Shown here in pieces: positions 16,548 to 24,598 of a DNA stretch of 45,049 nt. Source of the stretch: Candidatus Peregrinibacteria bacterium (GTDB lineage: Bacteria > Patescibacteriota > Gracilibacteria > UBA1369 > JACRIC01). The position numbers and the translations under genes were made by a program. The stretch's first letter is position 1. Each line of letters opens with the position of its first letter. The stretch is from contig JACPHH010000007.1 of NCBI GenBank assembly GCA_016188705.1, positions 23,025-68,073 of the forward strand, written 5' to 3'. Below the pieces are notes generated by a model. The model was given only the letters and a program-made list of their open reading frames with translations, had not been told where the DNA came from and made no database searches.

Positions 16548-17012
16548 ATGGTATTAGAAAGTTATTTTAATGTTTTGGGTGTGTGGATTGCTCCTATTTT
16601 GGTTTCGGGCATTGCGGCAATGATACTCGGCGGACTTTGGTATTCGCCGCTTCTTTTTGGCAAATCGTGGATGAAAATGTTAGGAATGACGGAAAAAGAC
16701 ATGGGAAAAATGAAAAACGAAGCGGTAAAAGGTTACATCATTGGATTTGTTGCCGCATTAGTTATGGCTCATGTATTGGCTTTTGTGAGTTTAGTCTTTG
16801 TGAATTCCGGAGGAGTATATTCGAGAATGTTAGAAGAAATGGAAATAGGTTTTTTGCTGTGGTTGGGTTTCATTGCGCCGGTTATTTTGGGAGGATGGCT
16901 TTGGGAAGGCAAGCCATTCAAGCTTTTTCTTATCAACGCAGGCTATTATCTTATTTCCATGCTTATTATGTCGAGCATTTTTGCTGCATGGCCGTTGCCA
17001 CCACTCGATTAA
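16548..17012 (+). CDS. DUF1761 family membrane protein
   Basis: The 154-residue protein has four membrane segments. It opens with IAPILVSGIAAMILGGLWYSPLLFGKSWMKMLG, the DUF1761 hallmark (GxLWYSP-x-FG-x-W-x-x-x-x-G), followed by GYIIGFVAALVMAHVLAF and a final GWLWEGKPFKLFLINAGYYLISML. The family function is unknown. It is 33 bp after csaA on the same strand. Confidence 0.82.
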   Translation: MVLESYFNVLGVWIAPILVSGIAAMILGGLWYSPLLFGKSWMKMLGMTEKDMGKMKNEAVKGYIIGFVAALVMAHVLAFVSLVFVNSGGVYSRMLEEMEIGFLLWLGFIAPVILGGWLWEGKPFKLFLINAGYYLISMLIMSSIFAAWPLPPLD

Positions 17013-17036
17013 ACAACCTCGCTTCCATAATTGACT

Positions 17037-17100
17037 GCTTGCGGGCAGAAAAAATTGTACTTGCGAACCGCTTTTTTTGAGGCAAGGCGCAGGTACAAAA
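17037..17100. repeat. Decayed fragment related to the 120-bp palindromic element
   Basis: ACTGCTTGCGGGCAGAAAAA and AACCGCTTTTTTTGAGGCAA carry pieces of the outer ends (TGCCCaCCGCTTTTTT) of the three-copy element. The match is partial. Confidence 0.3.
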
Positions 17101-17103
17101 AAA

Positions 17104-17508
17104 TTACTTTAAAAATTGGACTATTTCTTTATGCGCAACAATGCCGATGGCTCCAATCGCGATAAAGAGAACCCCAAAAACTATGGGCAGGTCGATTTTT
17201 TCTTTTGAAAACAAAATATTAAAAAGAAGCAGCGCGAGCGGACCGGAGGCAATCCAAAGAGATGCAAGAATGAGAAATTGTTTATATTCGCGAAACCCGA
17301 GATGAAAACCAATGGTAAAAAGAACATTGATAAGAATGAGAATCCAAATATATTTGACTTGAGTGACAAAAGAACGAACCAAAAAAGAATCATATTCAAA
17401 TCCAAAAATATTCCCCTTAGACGAGAGTTTCCCTGTGAAAAAGCCGTACCAAGCAATGATGAATTGCGCAACGAAAAAAATGATGGGAATAAGAATTTTT
17501 TGGAACAT
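17104..17508 (-). CDS. Small four-helix membrane protein, function unknown
   Basis: From ATG 17508 the protein has 134 residues and four hydrophobic segments (ILIPIIFFVAQFIIAWYGFF, YIWILILINVLFTIGFHLGF, FLILASLWIASGPLALLLFN, LPIVFGVLFIAIGAIGIVAH). The size and spacing resemble half-size drug/metabolite transporter-like proteins, but no family motif is certain. The frame is open further upstream to a TTG at 17583. That extension would be encoded by a remnant of the palindromic repeat, so the internal ATG is preferred. It is convergent with the DUF1761 gene. Confidence 0.55.
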   Translation of the reverse strand: MFQKILIPIIFFVAQFIIAWYGFFTGKLSSKGNIFGFEYDSFLVRSFVTQVKYIWILILINVLFTIGFHLGFREYKQFLILASLWIASGPLALLLFNILFSKEKIDLPIVFGVLFIAIGAIGIVAHKEIVQFLK

Positions 17509-17547
17509 GGTGAAAAATAAAATGTATAACACTATAATTAAGTATCT

Positions 17548-17583
17548 GCCCGCTGCCATTGCTTCAAAAAAATCGGTGGGCAA
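17548..17583. repeat. Internally deleted copy of the 120-bp palindromic element
   Basis: CTGCCCGCTGCCATTGCTTC, then AAAAAAATCGGTGGGCA: the two outer ends plus a scrap of core arm, with the central hairpin lost. Confidence 0.5.
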
Positions 17584-17734
17584 AGACTATGATAAGGGCT
17601 GATAGAAAAAAATGCTACGGCATAATGAAAAAATTATAAAATATTCACAAAGAACCAAAGAGATGATACAGTGCATCACTGAAGAGTTCTGTGTTTAATG
17701 TTTGAATAGAGTGCTTTAGAACTTGGTATCTGCA

Positions 17735-17824
17735 GGAGAGGTGGGTGAGTGGTTGAAACCGCCGCTCTCGAAAAGCGGTATCCCATTTATGGGATCGAGG
17801 GTTCGAATCCCTCCCTCTCCGCCA
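17735..17824 (+). tRNA. tRNA-Ser (anticodon CGA), CCA encoded
   Basis: Acceptor stem GGAGAGG (17735-17741) pairs with CCTCTCC (17814-17820); discriminator G at 17821, genomic CCA 17822-17824. The anticodon stem CCGCT/AGCGG has loop CTCGAAA with CGA at 17769-17771. Long variable arm ATCCCATTTATGGGAT and T-arm GGGTTCGAATCCC. It is the left neighbour of the restriction-modification island; no copy of its 3' end is seen at the far end of the island. Confidence 0.97.
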
Positions 17825-17927
17825 ATTATTTGTCAGCGAGATGATTGAGAATTTATTTGCAATTTTTCTACTGCAATGCTCAAATTTTGGCTGCAAACGA
17901 CTTATAGCTTCTTAGTGAAATAAAATT

Positions 17928-20000
17928 ATGAAAAATATTTTAAACATTATCAAAGATTCAAATTACAGTTTTTCGCTGTTTAATCAGTCGCTTGTTAATG
18001 AGTTAGAACAGAACATAACAATCAGAGACGGCAAGCCATATGTAGTTTGCGCTATTCGCGATAAAGAAATAATCTTGAAACCAGAGGAAGTTGTTCGTCA
18101 ATTGTATGCGATGAAATTATTGAAAGAATACGGCTATCCAAAACAAAGAATCAAGTTTGAACACTCAATCCATTTTGGCAGAGAAGTAAAGTCTGCCGAC
18201 ATCGTTATTTTTGATAAAGATCGTCCGATGGTTGAATATATCATCGTTGAAATCAAAAAGCCGAAACTCCAAGATGGGAAAAATCAGCTCCGCTCTTACA
18301 CAAACGCCACAGGCGCGCCGATTGCCGTTTGGACCAACGGAGGACAAATTTCCCATTATAACCGCAAAGATCCGAATTATTTTGAGGACATCACTGACAT
18401 TCCTAAAGTTGAACAAACGCTTGAAGATATTTTAAAAGAAAGATTTACGCTCAAAGACTTAATCATCAAAGACAAAATTCCGAACGAGGGAAAATCATTG
18501 AAAACCATTATTCAGGAAATGGAAGATGAAGTTTTGGCCAATGCTGGAGTAGATGTTTTTGAAGAAGTTTTTAAACTGATTTTTACGAAACTTTATGATG
18601 AATTACAGAGTAAAAAAGATAAAATGCGCATTGAAATTTGGTTTGAGGATACATTCCATGAAGAAGACAGGAGTAATTATGAATTAGTAAAAGGTTCTTT
18701 ATCATCTATGGATGATTCCAGTTTTCGTATTCTTGAATTTCGCAATACGGGTCAATCGGAAGGAGAACTGAAAAAGAAAATCCAAAAACTTTTTGACGAA
18801 GCTAAATCTAAATGGCCAGGTGTTTTTGATGAAGTGAGTCAAATCGGGCTTAGCCCCTCTCATCTTTCCGTCAGCGTTTCCAGTTTACAAGATATAAAAC
18901 TATTCAATTCCAATCTACAAATTGTTGATGAAGCATTTGAATATTTAATCAGCAAATCGGCCAAAGGCGAAAAAGGCCAATATTTCACGCCACGCCATGT
19001 GATTGATATGTGCGTCAAAATGCTTAATCCAAAAGCGGGCGAATATATGATAGACACCGCCGCAGGCTCTTGCGGATTTACCGTGCACACGATTTTTCAA
19101 ATTACAGGTCATCTCTTTCAAAACATGAATATTTCAGAAGAAGAAAAAGAGAATGTGCTTAAAGTTTTCGGCATTGATTTTGATGAAAAAGTCGTGCGCG
19201 TGGCTCGGACTTTAAACTTGATTGCAGGAGATGGAAACACTAATGTTTTGCACCTCAACAATCTTGATTATGACCGCTGGAATGAAACGATACAAAATCG
19301 TGATTGGCTGGCAGTGTATGGAGCAGGATTAAAACGGCTTGAAGCGTTGCAAAAAAATAAAAGTTCGTATAAGGAATTTAATTTTGATATTCTTATGGCC
19401 AACCCGCCGTTTGCCGGAGATATCAAAGAATCCCGTATCATCCACAAATACGATCTTGGCTATAACGACAAAAACAAACCAAAATCAAAAGTCGGACGTG
19501 ACATTTTGTTTATTGAAAGAAATTTAAATTTTTTGAAGCCGGGTGGAAGAATGGCGATTGTTTTACCGCAAGGCCGTTTTAACAATACATCGGATAAAAA
19601 TATTCGCGAGTATATTGCCGAAAAGGGGCGAATTTTAGCGGTCGTTGGGTTGAATGTAAATACTTTCAAACCGCATACGGGAACTAAAACGAGCGTCTTG
19701 TTTGTCCAAAAATGGAACGAAGACCCAAAACTTGGTCCACTATGTCCCAAAACAAAAGACTACCCGATTTTTTTTGCGGTTTCGGAAAAATCCGGCAAAG
19801 ACAATTCCGGCGAGTATGTATTCGTGAAAAACGGTAATGGTTCAACTTCGCTCACCACGGGCGGCCAGCCAAAGCTGGACAAAAACGGCCATTTGATAAT
19901 CAATCATGATTTGCATAACCACAACGGCGAATTACCCGACGGCGTGGCGGAAAAATTTATTGAATGGGCAAAAGGTGAGAAATTAAGTTTTTGGAAATAG
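17928..20000 (+). CDS. Restriction nuclease-N6-adenine methylase fusion (BcgI-A-like)
   Basis: The protein has 690 residues. Residues about 35-145 form an HsdR-N-like PD-(D/E)xK nuclease domain: ADIVIF (D91), then VEIKKPK (E108, K110) and Q120-L-R-S-Y124, the QxxxY motif of HsdR-type nucleases. A helical HsdM-N-like part spans about 200-340. An N6-adenine methylase follows: GQYFTPRHV (350-358), DTAAGSCGF (376-384, motif I) and NPPF (492-495, motif IV). A nuclease fused to the methylase, plus a separate specificity subunit and no translocase, is the layout of BcgI-type type IIB enzymes (cut both sides of the site); type I is less likely. Its last codons are repeated at 21192 and 22292. Confidence 0.85.
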   Translation: MKNILNIIKDSNYSFSLFNQSLVNELEQNITIRDGKPYVVCAIRDKEIILKPEEVVRQLYAMKLLKEYGYPKQRIKFEHSIHFGREVKSADIVIFDKDRPMVEYIIVEIKKPKLQDGKNQLRSYTNATGAPIAVWTNGGQISHYNRKDPNYFEDITDIPKVEQTLEDILKERFTLKDLIIKDKIPNEGKSLKTIIQEMEDEVLANAGVDVFEEVFKLIFTKLYDELQSKKDKMRIEIWFEDTFHEEDRSNYELVKGSLSSMDDSSFRILEFRNTGQSEGELKKKIQKLFDEAKSKWPGVFDEVSQIGLSPSHLSVSVSSLQDIKLFNSNLQIVDEAFEYLISKSAKGEKGQYFTPRHVIDMCVKMLNPKAGEYMIDTAAGSCGFTVHTIFQITGHLFQNMNISEEEKENVLKVFGIDFDEKVVRVARTLNLIAGDGNTNVLHLNNLDYDRWNETIQNRDWLAVYGAGLKRLEALQKNKSSYKEFNFDILMANPPFAGDIKESRIIHKYDLGYNDKNKPKSKVGRDILFIERNLNFLKPGGRMAIVLPQGRFNNTSDKNIREYIAEKGRILAVVGLNVNTFKPHTGTKTSVLFVQKWNEDPKLGPLCPKTKDYPIFFAVSEKSGKDNSGEYVFVKNGNGSTSLTTGGQPKLDKNGHLIINHDLHNHNGELPDGVAEKFIEWAKGEKLSFWK

Positions 20001-20020
20001 TTTTTTAATAATTTAATAAT

Positions 20021-21103
20021 ATGACAAATAGCTACACTCCAAAAAATTTACCAATCCAAAATCTTAAATGGGAATCATTTGTTCATTTTATTGGCAAAGC
20101 AAACGCGGGCATCGCTCGGTTTGATGGTTTATTGCAGACAATCCCTAATCCGTCCGTGCTTTTGAGTCCGTTGACCACCAATGAGGCGGTTTTGTCCTCT
20201 CGTATTGAAGGAACGCAGGCAACCTTGAAAGAAGTTTTAGAATTTGAAGCAAACCCGAAAAAGGAAACAAAAAAATATGAGGATATTCAGGAAGTTATTA
20301 ATTACCGAAGAGCGTTAAAAGAAACGATAGATGAGATGGAAAAATATTCGCTTTCCATACGAGTTATTAAAAAAGCTCATGAGATTTTGTTACAAGGAGT
20401 AAGAGGTGAAAATAAAGATCGTGGAAATTTTAGGCGACAGCAAGTATTTATTGGTAAACCCGGCGCAATTATTGAGCAAGCAACTTATATTCCACCATCG
20501 GCCGATAAAATAAACGATTTGGCATCTAATCTGGAAAAATATATCCACAGCGAAGACAAAGATTTACTCGTTCAATTAGCCATTATTCACGCGCAATTTG
20601 AAATGATTCACCCCTTTATGGATGGCAATGGTAGAGTCGGTAGAATGATAATGCCATTATTTTTGTATTTCAAAAAAGCCATTTCCTACCCGTCATTTTA
20701 TTTAAGTGAGTATTTAGAATCTCACCGAGACGAGTATTACAAAGCGTTATTGGATATTTCCAAAAATGATAATTGGGATGGTTGGATAACCTTTTTCTTG
20801 CAAGCTATTATTGAACAGTCAAAAGTAAATATCGTCAAAGCCAAAAAAATTATTACTCTTTATGAACACAAAAAACAAAGAATAACCGAACTTACCAAAT
20901 CACAATTTGGTATTAAAATTCTTGACGCGCTTTTTGTAATGCCGATTTTTCAAAGCCAAGATTTTATTAAAATTTCCAAAATACCGAAAGCAAGTGCATT
21001 TAGATATATTGGAATACTTGAGAAAAATGGCGTTTTGTCTTCAAACAGAAAGAGGAAAAATAAGCTTTATTTTTTCAATAAATTATTAGATATAGTTAAA
21101 TAG
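20021..21103 (+). CDS. Fic-domain protein with inhibitory helix (class II) and C-terminal winged helix
   Basis: Fic proteins usually transfer AMP from ATP to target proteins. The 360-residue protein has an N-terminal Fic_N region with SSRIEG (59-64), fitting the self-inhibitory (S/T)xxxE(G/N) helix. The Fic core has the complete active-site loop HPFMDGNGRVGR (197-208). Residues about 300-350 look like a winged helix (QDFIKISKIPKASAFRYIGIL). Members of this class often self-regulate, and some bind their own promoter. It starts 20 bp after the methylase gene. Two palindromes that could be operators follow its stop (21112-21178). Confidence 0.9.
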   Translation: MTNSYTPKNLPIQNLKWESFVHFIGKANAGIARFDGLLQTIPNPSVLLSPLTTNEAVLSSRIEGTQATLKEVLEFEANPKKETKKYEDIQEVINYRRALKETIDEMEKYSLSIRVIKKAHEILLQGVRGENKDRGNFRRQQVFIGKPGAIIEQATYIPPSADKINDLASNLEKYIHSEDKDLLVQLAIIHAQFEMIHPFMDGNGRVGRMIMPLFLYFKKAISYPSFYLSEYLESHRDEYYKALLDISKNDNWDGWITFFLQAIIEQSKVNIVKAKKIITLYEHKKQRITELTKSQFGIKILDALFVMPIFQSQDFIKISKIPKASAFRYIGILEKNGVLSSNRKRKNKLYFFNKLLDIVK

Positions 21104-21111
21104 TGCCAGCC

Positions 21112-21178
21112 GTGAGACTATATAAATTTATAGTCTCACAAAAGATAATATATGAGACTATTGGGAATAATAGTATCA
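21112..21178. promoter_or_regulatory. Two related palindromes after the fic gene
   Basis: GTGAGACTATA/TATAGTCTCAC (21112-21139) is a perfect 11-bp inverted repeat with a 6-nt centre. TGAGACTATT/AATAGTATCA (21153-21178) is a related 10-bp inverted repeat with one mismatch. Both share TGAGACTAT. They may be operator sites for a winged-helix protein, or an RNA hairpin; the T-tract of an intrinsic terminator is absent. Confidence 0.45.
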
Positions 21179-21191
21179 CCGATGAGATTAA

Positions 21192-21238
21192 GCCACGACG
21201 GCGAATTGCCAGACGGCGTGGCGGAAAAATTTATTGAA
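21192..21238 (+). pseudogene. Repeated 3' end of the methylase gene (copy 2)
   Basis: CACGACGGCGAATTGCCAGA, then CGGCGTGGCGGAAAAATTTATTGAA, reproduces the end of the nuclease-methylase gene (19920-19964) with few changes. It encodes GELPDGVAEKFIE in an otherwise non-coding stretch. It breaks off at the GAA of FIE. Confidence 0.85.
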
Positions 21239-21269
21239 AGATTTTATTTTCATTGGTCAAAAATAACTC

Positions 21270-21308
21270 ATGCAATATTTCATTATAAATTATGAAGAAA
21301 GAGAATAA
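21270..21308 (+). pseudogene. Remnant of a specificity-subunit gene start
   Basis: ATG at 21270 opens a 12-codon frame, MQYFIINYEERE. It matches the start of the intact specificity gene at 23035 (MQYSVVNYK) at protein level and in DNA (ATGCAATAT, AAATTAT). It directly follows a copy of the methylase tail, as expected for an old methylase-specificity junction. The RhuM-Fic gene starts inside it at 21292. Confidence 0.65.
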
Positions 21309-22290
21309 ACAAATTGCGATTTATCAGGCATCAAACGGAGCAGTGGAGGTGCGTCTTGATGTGAATCAGGAAACGATTTTTTTGCCTCAGCAACAGGTAG
21401 GCGATCTTTTTAATGTGCAAAAAGCGGCTATTTCCAAACACGCTAAAAATATTTTTGACATCGGTGAATTGGACAAGAAGTCAACTGTTTCCATTTTGGA
21501 AACAGTTCAAACCGAAGGAAAAAGAAAAATCGTCAGAAAAATTGAATACTATAATCTTGATTTGATTCTCTCTATCGGCTATAGAGTAAATTCGGCAAAT
21601 GCCACCAAATTCCGACAGTGGGCGACAAAAACTCTGCGTCAACATATTATGGCGGGCTATACCATAAACGAAAAACAGCTTCTGGAAGCTAAAAACAAAT
21701 TCCACGAACTTGCCGAAGCGGTTTTATTTTTGCAAAAGCAATCCAAAAAAGAACTTCTGCGAGGGCAAGAAACGGAAATTTTAAACCTGCTCGCGGATTA
21801 TTCCAAAACACTTTCGTTGCTTGAACAATACGACAAAGGTAAGCTGGAAGAAGAAAAGGGAAAGAAAACAAAGTTTGTTTTACGGTACGATGATTGCGTA
21901 AAAATTATTGCTGAACTTAAAAAAGAACTGATAGCCAAAAAAGAAGCGAGCGATTTGTTCGGACAAGAACGAGATGGAAGTTTTGAGGGAATTATCAAGG
22001 GGTTGTATCAAACATTTGGAAAGAAAGAACTTTACCAGACCATTGAGGACAAGGCGTCGCATATACTCTATTTGATAATCAAAGACCATCCGTTTTCCGA
22101 TGGAAACAAGCGTTCGGCCGCGTTTTTGTTTGTGTATTTTTTGGACAAATCCGATTATCTTTTCAAGAAATCCGGCGAACGGAAAATCAATGACAATGCT
22201 TTGACCGCGCTGGCTTTGCTTATCGCCGAGAGCGACCCGAAGGATAAGGAAGTAATGATAAAAATTATAAAAAATTTACTCGAGGAATAA
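21292..22290 (+). CDS. RhuM-Fic/Doc fusion protein
   Basis: The protein has 332 residues. Residues about 1-125 form a RhuM (virulence protein) domain: IAIYQASNGAVEVRLDVNQE, LPQQQVGDLFNVQKAAISKH, and YYNLDLILSIGYRVNSANATKFRQWA. A helical linker follows, then a Fic/Doc domain with HPFSDGNKRSAAF (266-278); the Lys in GNKR is as in Doc-type proteins. RhuM proteins, including fusions with Fic/Doc, are frequent between type I restriction genes, but their role is not settled; a toxin or regulatory function is likely. The start lies within a remnant of a specificity gene, and the stop is directly followed by another methylase-tail copy. Confidence 0.85.
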   Translation: MKKENKQIAIYQASNGAVEVRLDVNQETIFLPQQQVGDLFNVQKAAISKHAKNIFDIGELDKKSTVSILETVQTEGKRKIVRKIEYYNLDLILSIGYRVNSANATKFRQWATKTLRQHIMAGYTINEKQLLEAKNKFHELAEAVLFLQKQSKKELLRGQETEILNLLADYSKTLSLLEQYDKGKLEEEKGKKTKFVLRYDDCVKIIAELKKELIAKKEASDLFGQERDGSFEGIIKGLYQTFGKKELYQTIEDKASHILYLIIKDHPFSDGNKRSAAFLFVYFLDKSDYLFKKSGERKINDNALTALALLIAESDPKDKEVMIKIIKNLLEE

Positions 22291-22291
22291 T

Positions 22292-22345
22292 ATGAAAGCG
22301 AAAAAATTTATTAAATGGGCAAAAGGCGAGAAATTAAGTTTTTGA
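22292..22345 (+). pseudogene. Repeated 3' end of the methylase gene (copy 3)
   Basis: A 17-codon frame MKAKKFIKWAKGEKLSF then TGA starts 1 bp after the RhuM-Fic stop. The methylase ends VAEKFIEWAKGEKLSFWK. The DNA is nearly identical over AAATTTATT, then ATGGGCAAAAGG, then GAGAAATTAAGTTTTTG. It could be translated as a tiny peptide, but it is best read as a duplicated gene end. Confidence 0.8.
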
Positions 22346-22366
22346 AAATAAGTAATATACCATATT

Positions 22367-23053
22367 ATGGATGAAGAACAAAAATGGCAGAATGAACAAT
22401 ATATATTCTTTAAGCAAGAATGGATTTCCAAATGGAGTGATTTATTTCCTCAAAAAGATGATTTAAAGGAAGAAATTTTAAAATTACAATATGATAATTT
22501 TTACTGTGTTAATAATGCATTTGGCAAATTAGATAAAGCACTCTCAATATGTGATTTTTTATATCAACTGACAAAATCGAAACCGCCTCAAGATACAGAA
22601 AAAATAATAATCACTACTCTTGTTTCCTGCGCCGAGGCTGTTTACAGAATCAATAAGCCTGATGAATTAGTGAATGAAAATTTAGTAAAAGGATTTTTCA
22701 ACCCCGTTAAAGAACAACTTAATTATAAAATTCGTGGACATGTTGGTGAAATGCTGTATCAAAAAGTATTTGAACCGGCAGAAATTCTGTATTTGGTAAG
22801 AAACGACTACATTCATAATGGTAATTTTACAGGAAGATTTTTCAGGAGACCGACATCAAAAACTTATTTTTATAATTCAGGTTGTTTTTATTTTTCAACA
22901 AAAGAAAGCAAAACCAATTTCATTTTGGCAAATTCTGAATGTTCCTTAACTTATAAAGATTTTTTAAATATATTTTTAGAGGCATTTATTAAAAATATAG
23001 AAAAATATTTAGCTAAAAAAGCTAAAACCTCACCATGCAATATTCAGTTGTAA
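22367..23053 (+). CDS. HEPN-like protein in the restriction-modification island
   Basis: The 228-residue, mostly helical protein has no full-length family I recognise. R145-NDYI-H150 within LVRNDYIHNG fits the HEPN RNase motif R-x4-6-H, placed at a helix as expected. The preceding helices (FGKLDKALSICDFLYQLTK; TLVSCAEAVYRI) suit a HEPN helical bundle. HEPN domains occur in defence RNases and in the anticodon nucleases RloC and PrrC, which sit beside restriction systems. Nuclease activity here is an inference from one motif. The 3' end overlaps the specificity gene by 19 bp, so the two are probably co-translated. Confidence 0.6.
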   Translation: MDEEQKWQNEQYIFFKQEWISKWSDLFPQKDDLKEEILKLQYDNFYCVNNAFGKLDKALSICDFLYQLTKSKPPQDTEKIIITTLVSCAEAVYRINKPDELVNENLVKGFFNPVKEQLNYKIRGHVGEMLYQKVFEPAEILYLVRNDYIHNGNFTGRFFRRPTSKTYFYNSGCFYFSTKESKTNFILANSECSLTYKDFLNIFLEAFIKNIEKYLAKKAKTSPCNIQL

Positions 23054-24462
23054 ATTATAAAACAGTAAAAGAAGATCCTATTTTTAGGCTTGATGCTGAT
23101 TTTTATCGTGTTGACTATTTAAATTATCTACAGCAAGTTTATAAACATGAAGAATATTTTCTCAAAAAAATATTACATCCTACTGAAATAATAAGAGTTT
23201 ATGAAGAAAGGGGAATACAGATATTATTAGCCCAAAATGTAAGAAATAATGAGTTAGATTTCTCAAATGTTGTTTTTATGAGTGAATCGGCAAAAGAAAA
23301 TTTAAAAAGAAATAAATTACAATATGATGATGTTATTTTAACTCGTTCTGGTGCAAATTTTGGTCAATCCGCCTCTTATAAGGTGGATGATGAAATTTAT
23401 GCTTGTGCCGATGTTTTGGTTATTAAAAACTCAAAAGAAATAAAGGGTGGCTATCTTTCAACATTTCTAAATACCAAGCAGGGCAGAGCATTACTTGACA
23501 GAGGCTCTTATGGGATGGCACAACCTCATATAGCGCCTTCTTATCTTTATAATTTACCAATTTCTAGATTTGATACCAATTTTGAAAATAAAATTGACAC
23601 TTTGGTTAATGAATCGGGAAAATACAAGTCCAATTCTTCATGCCTCTACTCTCAAGCCGAACAATTACTCCTTTCCGAACTTGAGCTTTTGGATTGGAAG
23701 CCAAAGCATGAACTTGCTTTTGTAAAAAACTTTTCCGACACCAAACAATCAGATCGTTTTGACGCGGAGTATTTTCAGCCGAAATATGAGGAAATAATTT
23801 CTGCGGTGAAAAAATACAAAGGCGGGTTTGATATTTTAGAAAACTTATCAAAACTTGTGGGGCACCCCTCAAATCCACCATACGAAACAGAGAATACGGA
23901 AAATAAGACATTTATAATTACTCAAAAACATCTCGCAAGTTATTTTCCAGTAGATAATTTCTGGAAAGATGAAGAAGCTCTTTTCACAACCGACGAATTT
24001 ATTGAAAAAAATAAAAAATTTATTCTTCAGGAAAATGATCTTATTCTTTATTCAGTTGGTGCATATATTGGAAAAACAAATCTTTACAATGCTGATATAA
24101 AAGCAACAATTGGTAGTTTCTTAACTCTTATCCGTCCAAAGATTGACAAAATAAATCCGTTTTATTTATTGGTTTTTCTCAATTCAAAAATCGGACAAGA
24201 ACTTACTCGCAGGAATTCAAGAGGATTGGCCCAACAATACATTTATCCTTACGATACAAAACAGGTGATCATTCCAATTTTAGAAATTAACAAACAAAAA
24301 GAAATTGAAAAAATAATTTCAGGTGGTCAAAAGTCGCATAATTTATCCAAATCCCTGCTTGAAATCGCCAAGCGCGGCGTGGAAATGGCGATAGAAAAAG
24401 ACGAACAGGAAGGAGAAAAATGGATTAAAAATAATTTAAAAGAATTGGAAAAAAAAATATAA
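23035..24462 (+). CDS. Restriction-modification specificity subunit (HsdS-like)
   Basis: The 475-residue protein has two target-recognition modules. Module 1 has IQILLAQNVRNNE-, DDVILTRSGANFGQSA- and GGYLSTFLNTKQGRALLDRGS-type segments. Module 2 starts after about residue 230: FIITQKHLASYF, ENDLILYSVGAYIGKTN, YLLVFLNSKIGQELTRRNS and RGLAQQYIYPYDTKQVIIPIL. Each is followed by a helical spacer (KIDTLVNESGKY; EIEKIISGGQKSHNLSKSLLEIA). Two modules imply a bipartite DNA site. It pairs with the nuclease-methylase at 17928, separated from it by two Fic-type genes and the HEPN-like gene. Confidence 0.88.
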   Translation: MQYSVVNYKTVKEDPIFRLDADFYRVDYLNYLQQVYKHEEYFLKKILHPTEIIRVYEERGIQILLAQNVRNNELDFSNVVFMSESAKENLKRNKLQYDDVILTRSGANFGQSASYKVDDEIYACADVLVIKNSKEIKGGYLSTFLNTKQGRALLDRGSYGMAQPHIAPSYLYNLPISRFDTNFENKIDTLVNESGKYKSNSSCLYSQAEQLLLSELELLDWKPKHELAFVKNFSDTKQSDRFDAEYFQPKYEEIISAVKKYKGGFDILENLSKLVGHPSNPPYETENTENKTFIITQKHLASYFPVDNFWKDEEALFTTDEFIEKNKKFILQENDLILYSVGAYIGKTNLYNADIKATIGSFLTLIRPKIDKINPFYLLVFLNSKIGQELTRRNSRGLAQQYIYPYDTKQVIIPILEINKQKEIEKIISGGQKSHNLSKSLLEIAKRGVEMAIEKDEQEGEKWIKNNLKELEKKI

Positions 24463-24466
24463 AAAA

Positions 24467-24598
24467 ATGTGCCGCGAAATAGAAAAACTACCAAAACCAT
24501 TCTCTTCTCGGAAAATCGGAACAGTGGTACCATGGCTGCGTTACGGAACATTTTTCAAAATAGTTTTTTTCAAAGATTTAATGAAAGGCTTATGGTAA
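24467..24598 (+). CDS. Possible 43-residue small protein, unrecognised
   Basis: ATG at 24467 opens a frame starting [20 protein letters not shown] and ending KGLW, overlapping the gpmA start by 7 bp. The translational overlap and amino-acid mix (P, W, R, few low-complexity runs) look gene-like, but there is no family match and the length is short. It may also be the remnant end of a lost gene at the island's right border. Confidence 0.25.
   Translation: MCREIEKLPKPFSSRKIGTVVPWLRYGTFFKIVFFKDLMKGLW

Noticed and set aside
17509-17583. TTG-initiated N-terminal extension of the small membrane protein
   Set aside because: It is encoded by a remnant of the 120-bp palindromic element; the ATG at 17508 directly precedes the first membrane helix.
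17645-17896. Minus-strand frame with the peptide RRGRDSNPRSHKWDTAFRER
   Set aside because: It is antisense to tRNA-Ser(CGA), the same artefact.
17735-24466. Island integrated at tRNA-Ser(CGA) by an integrase
   Set aside because: No integrase gene and no repeated tRNA 3' end at the far side were seen; proximity alone is not enough.
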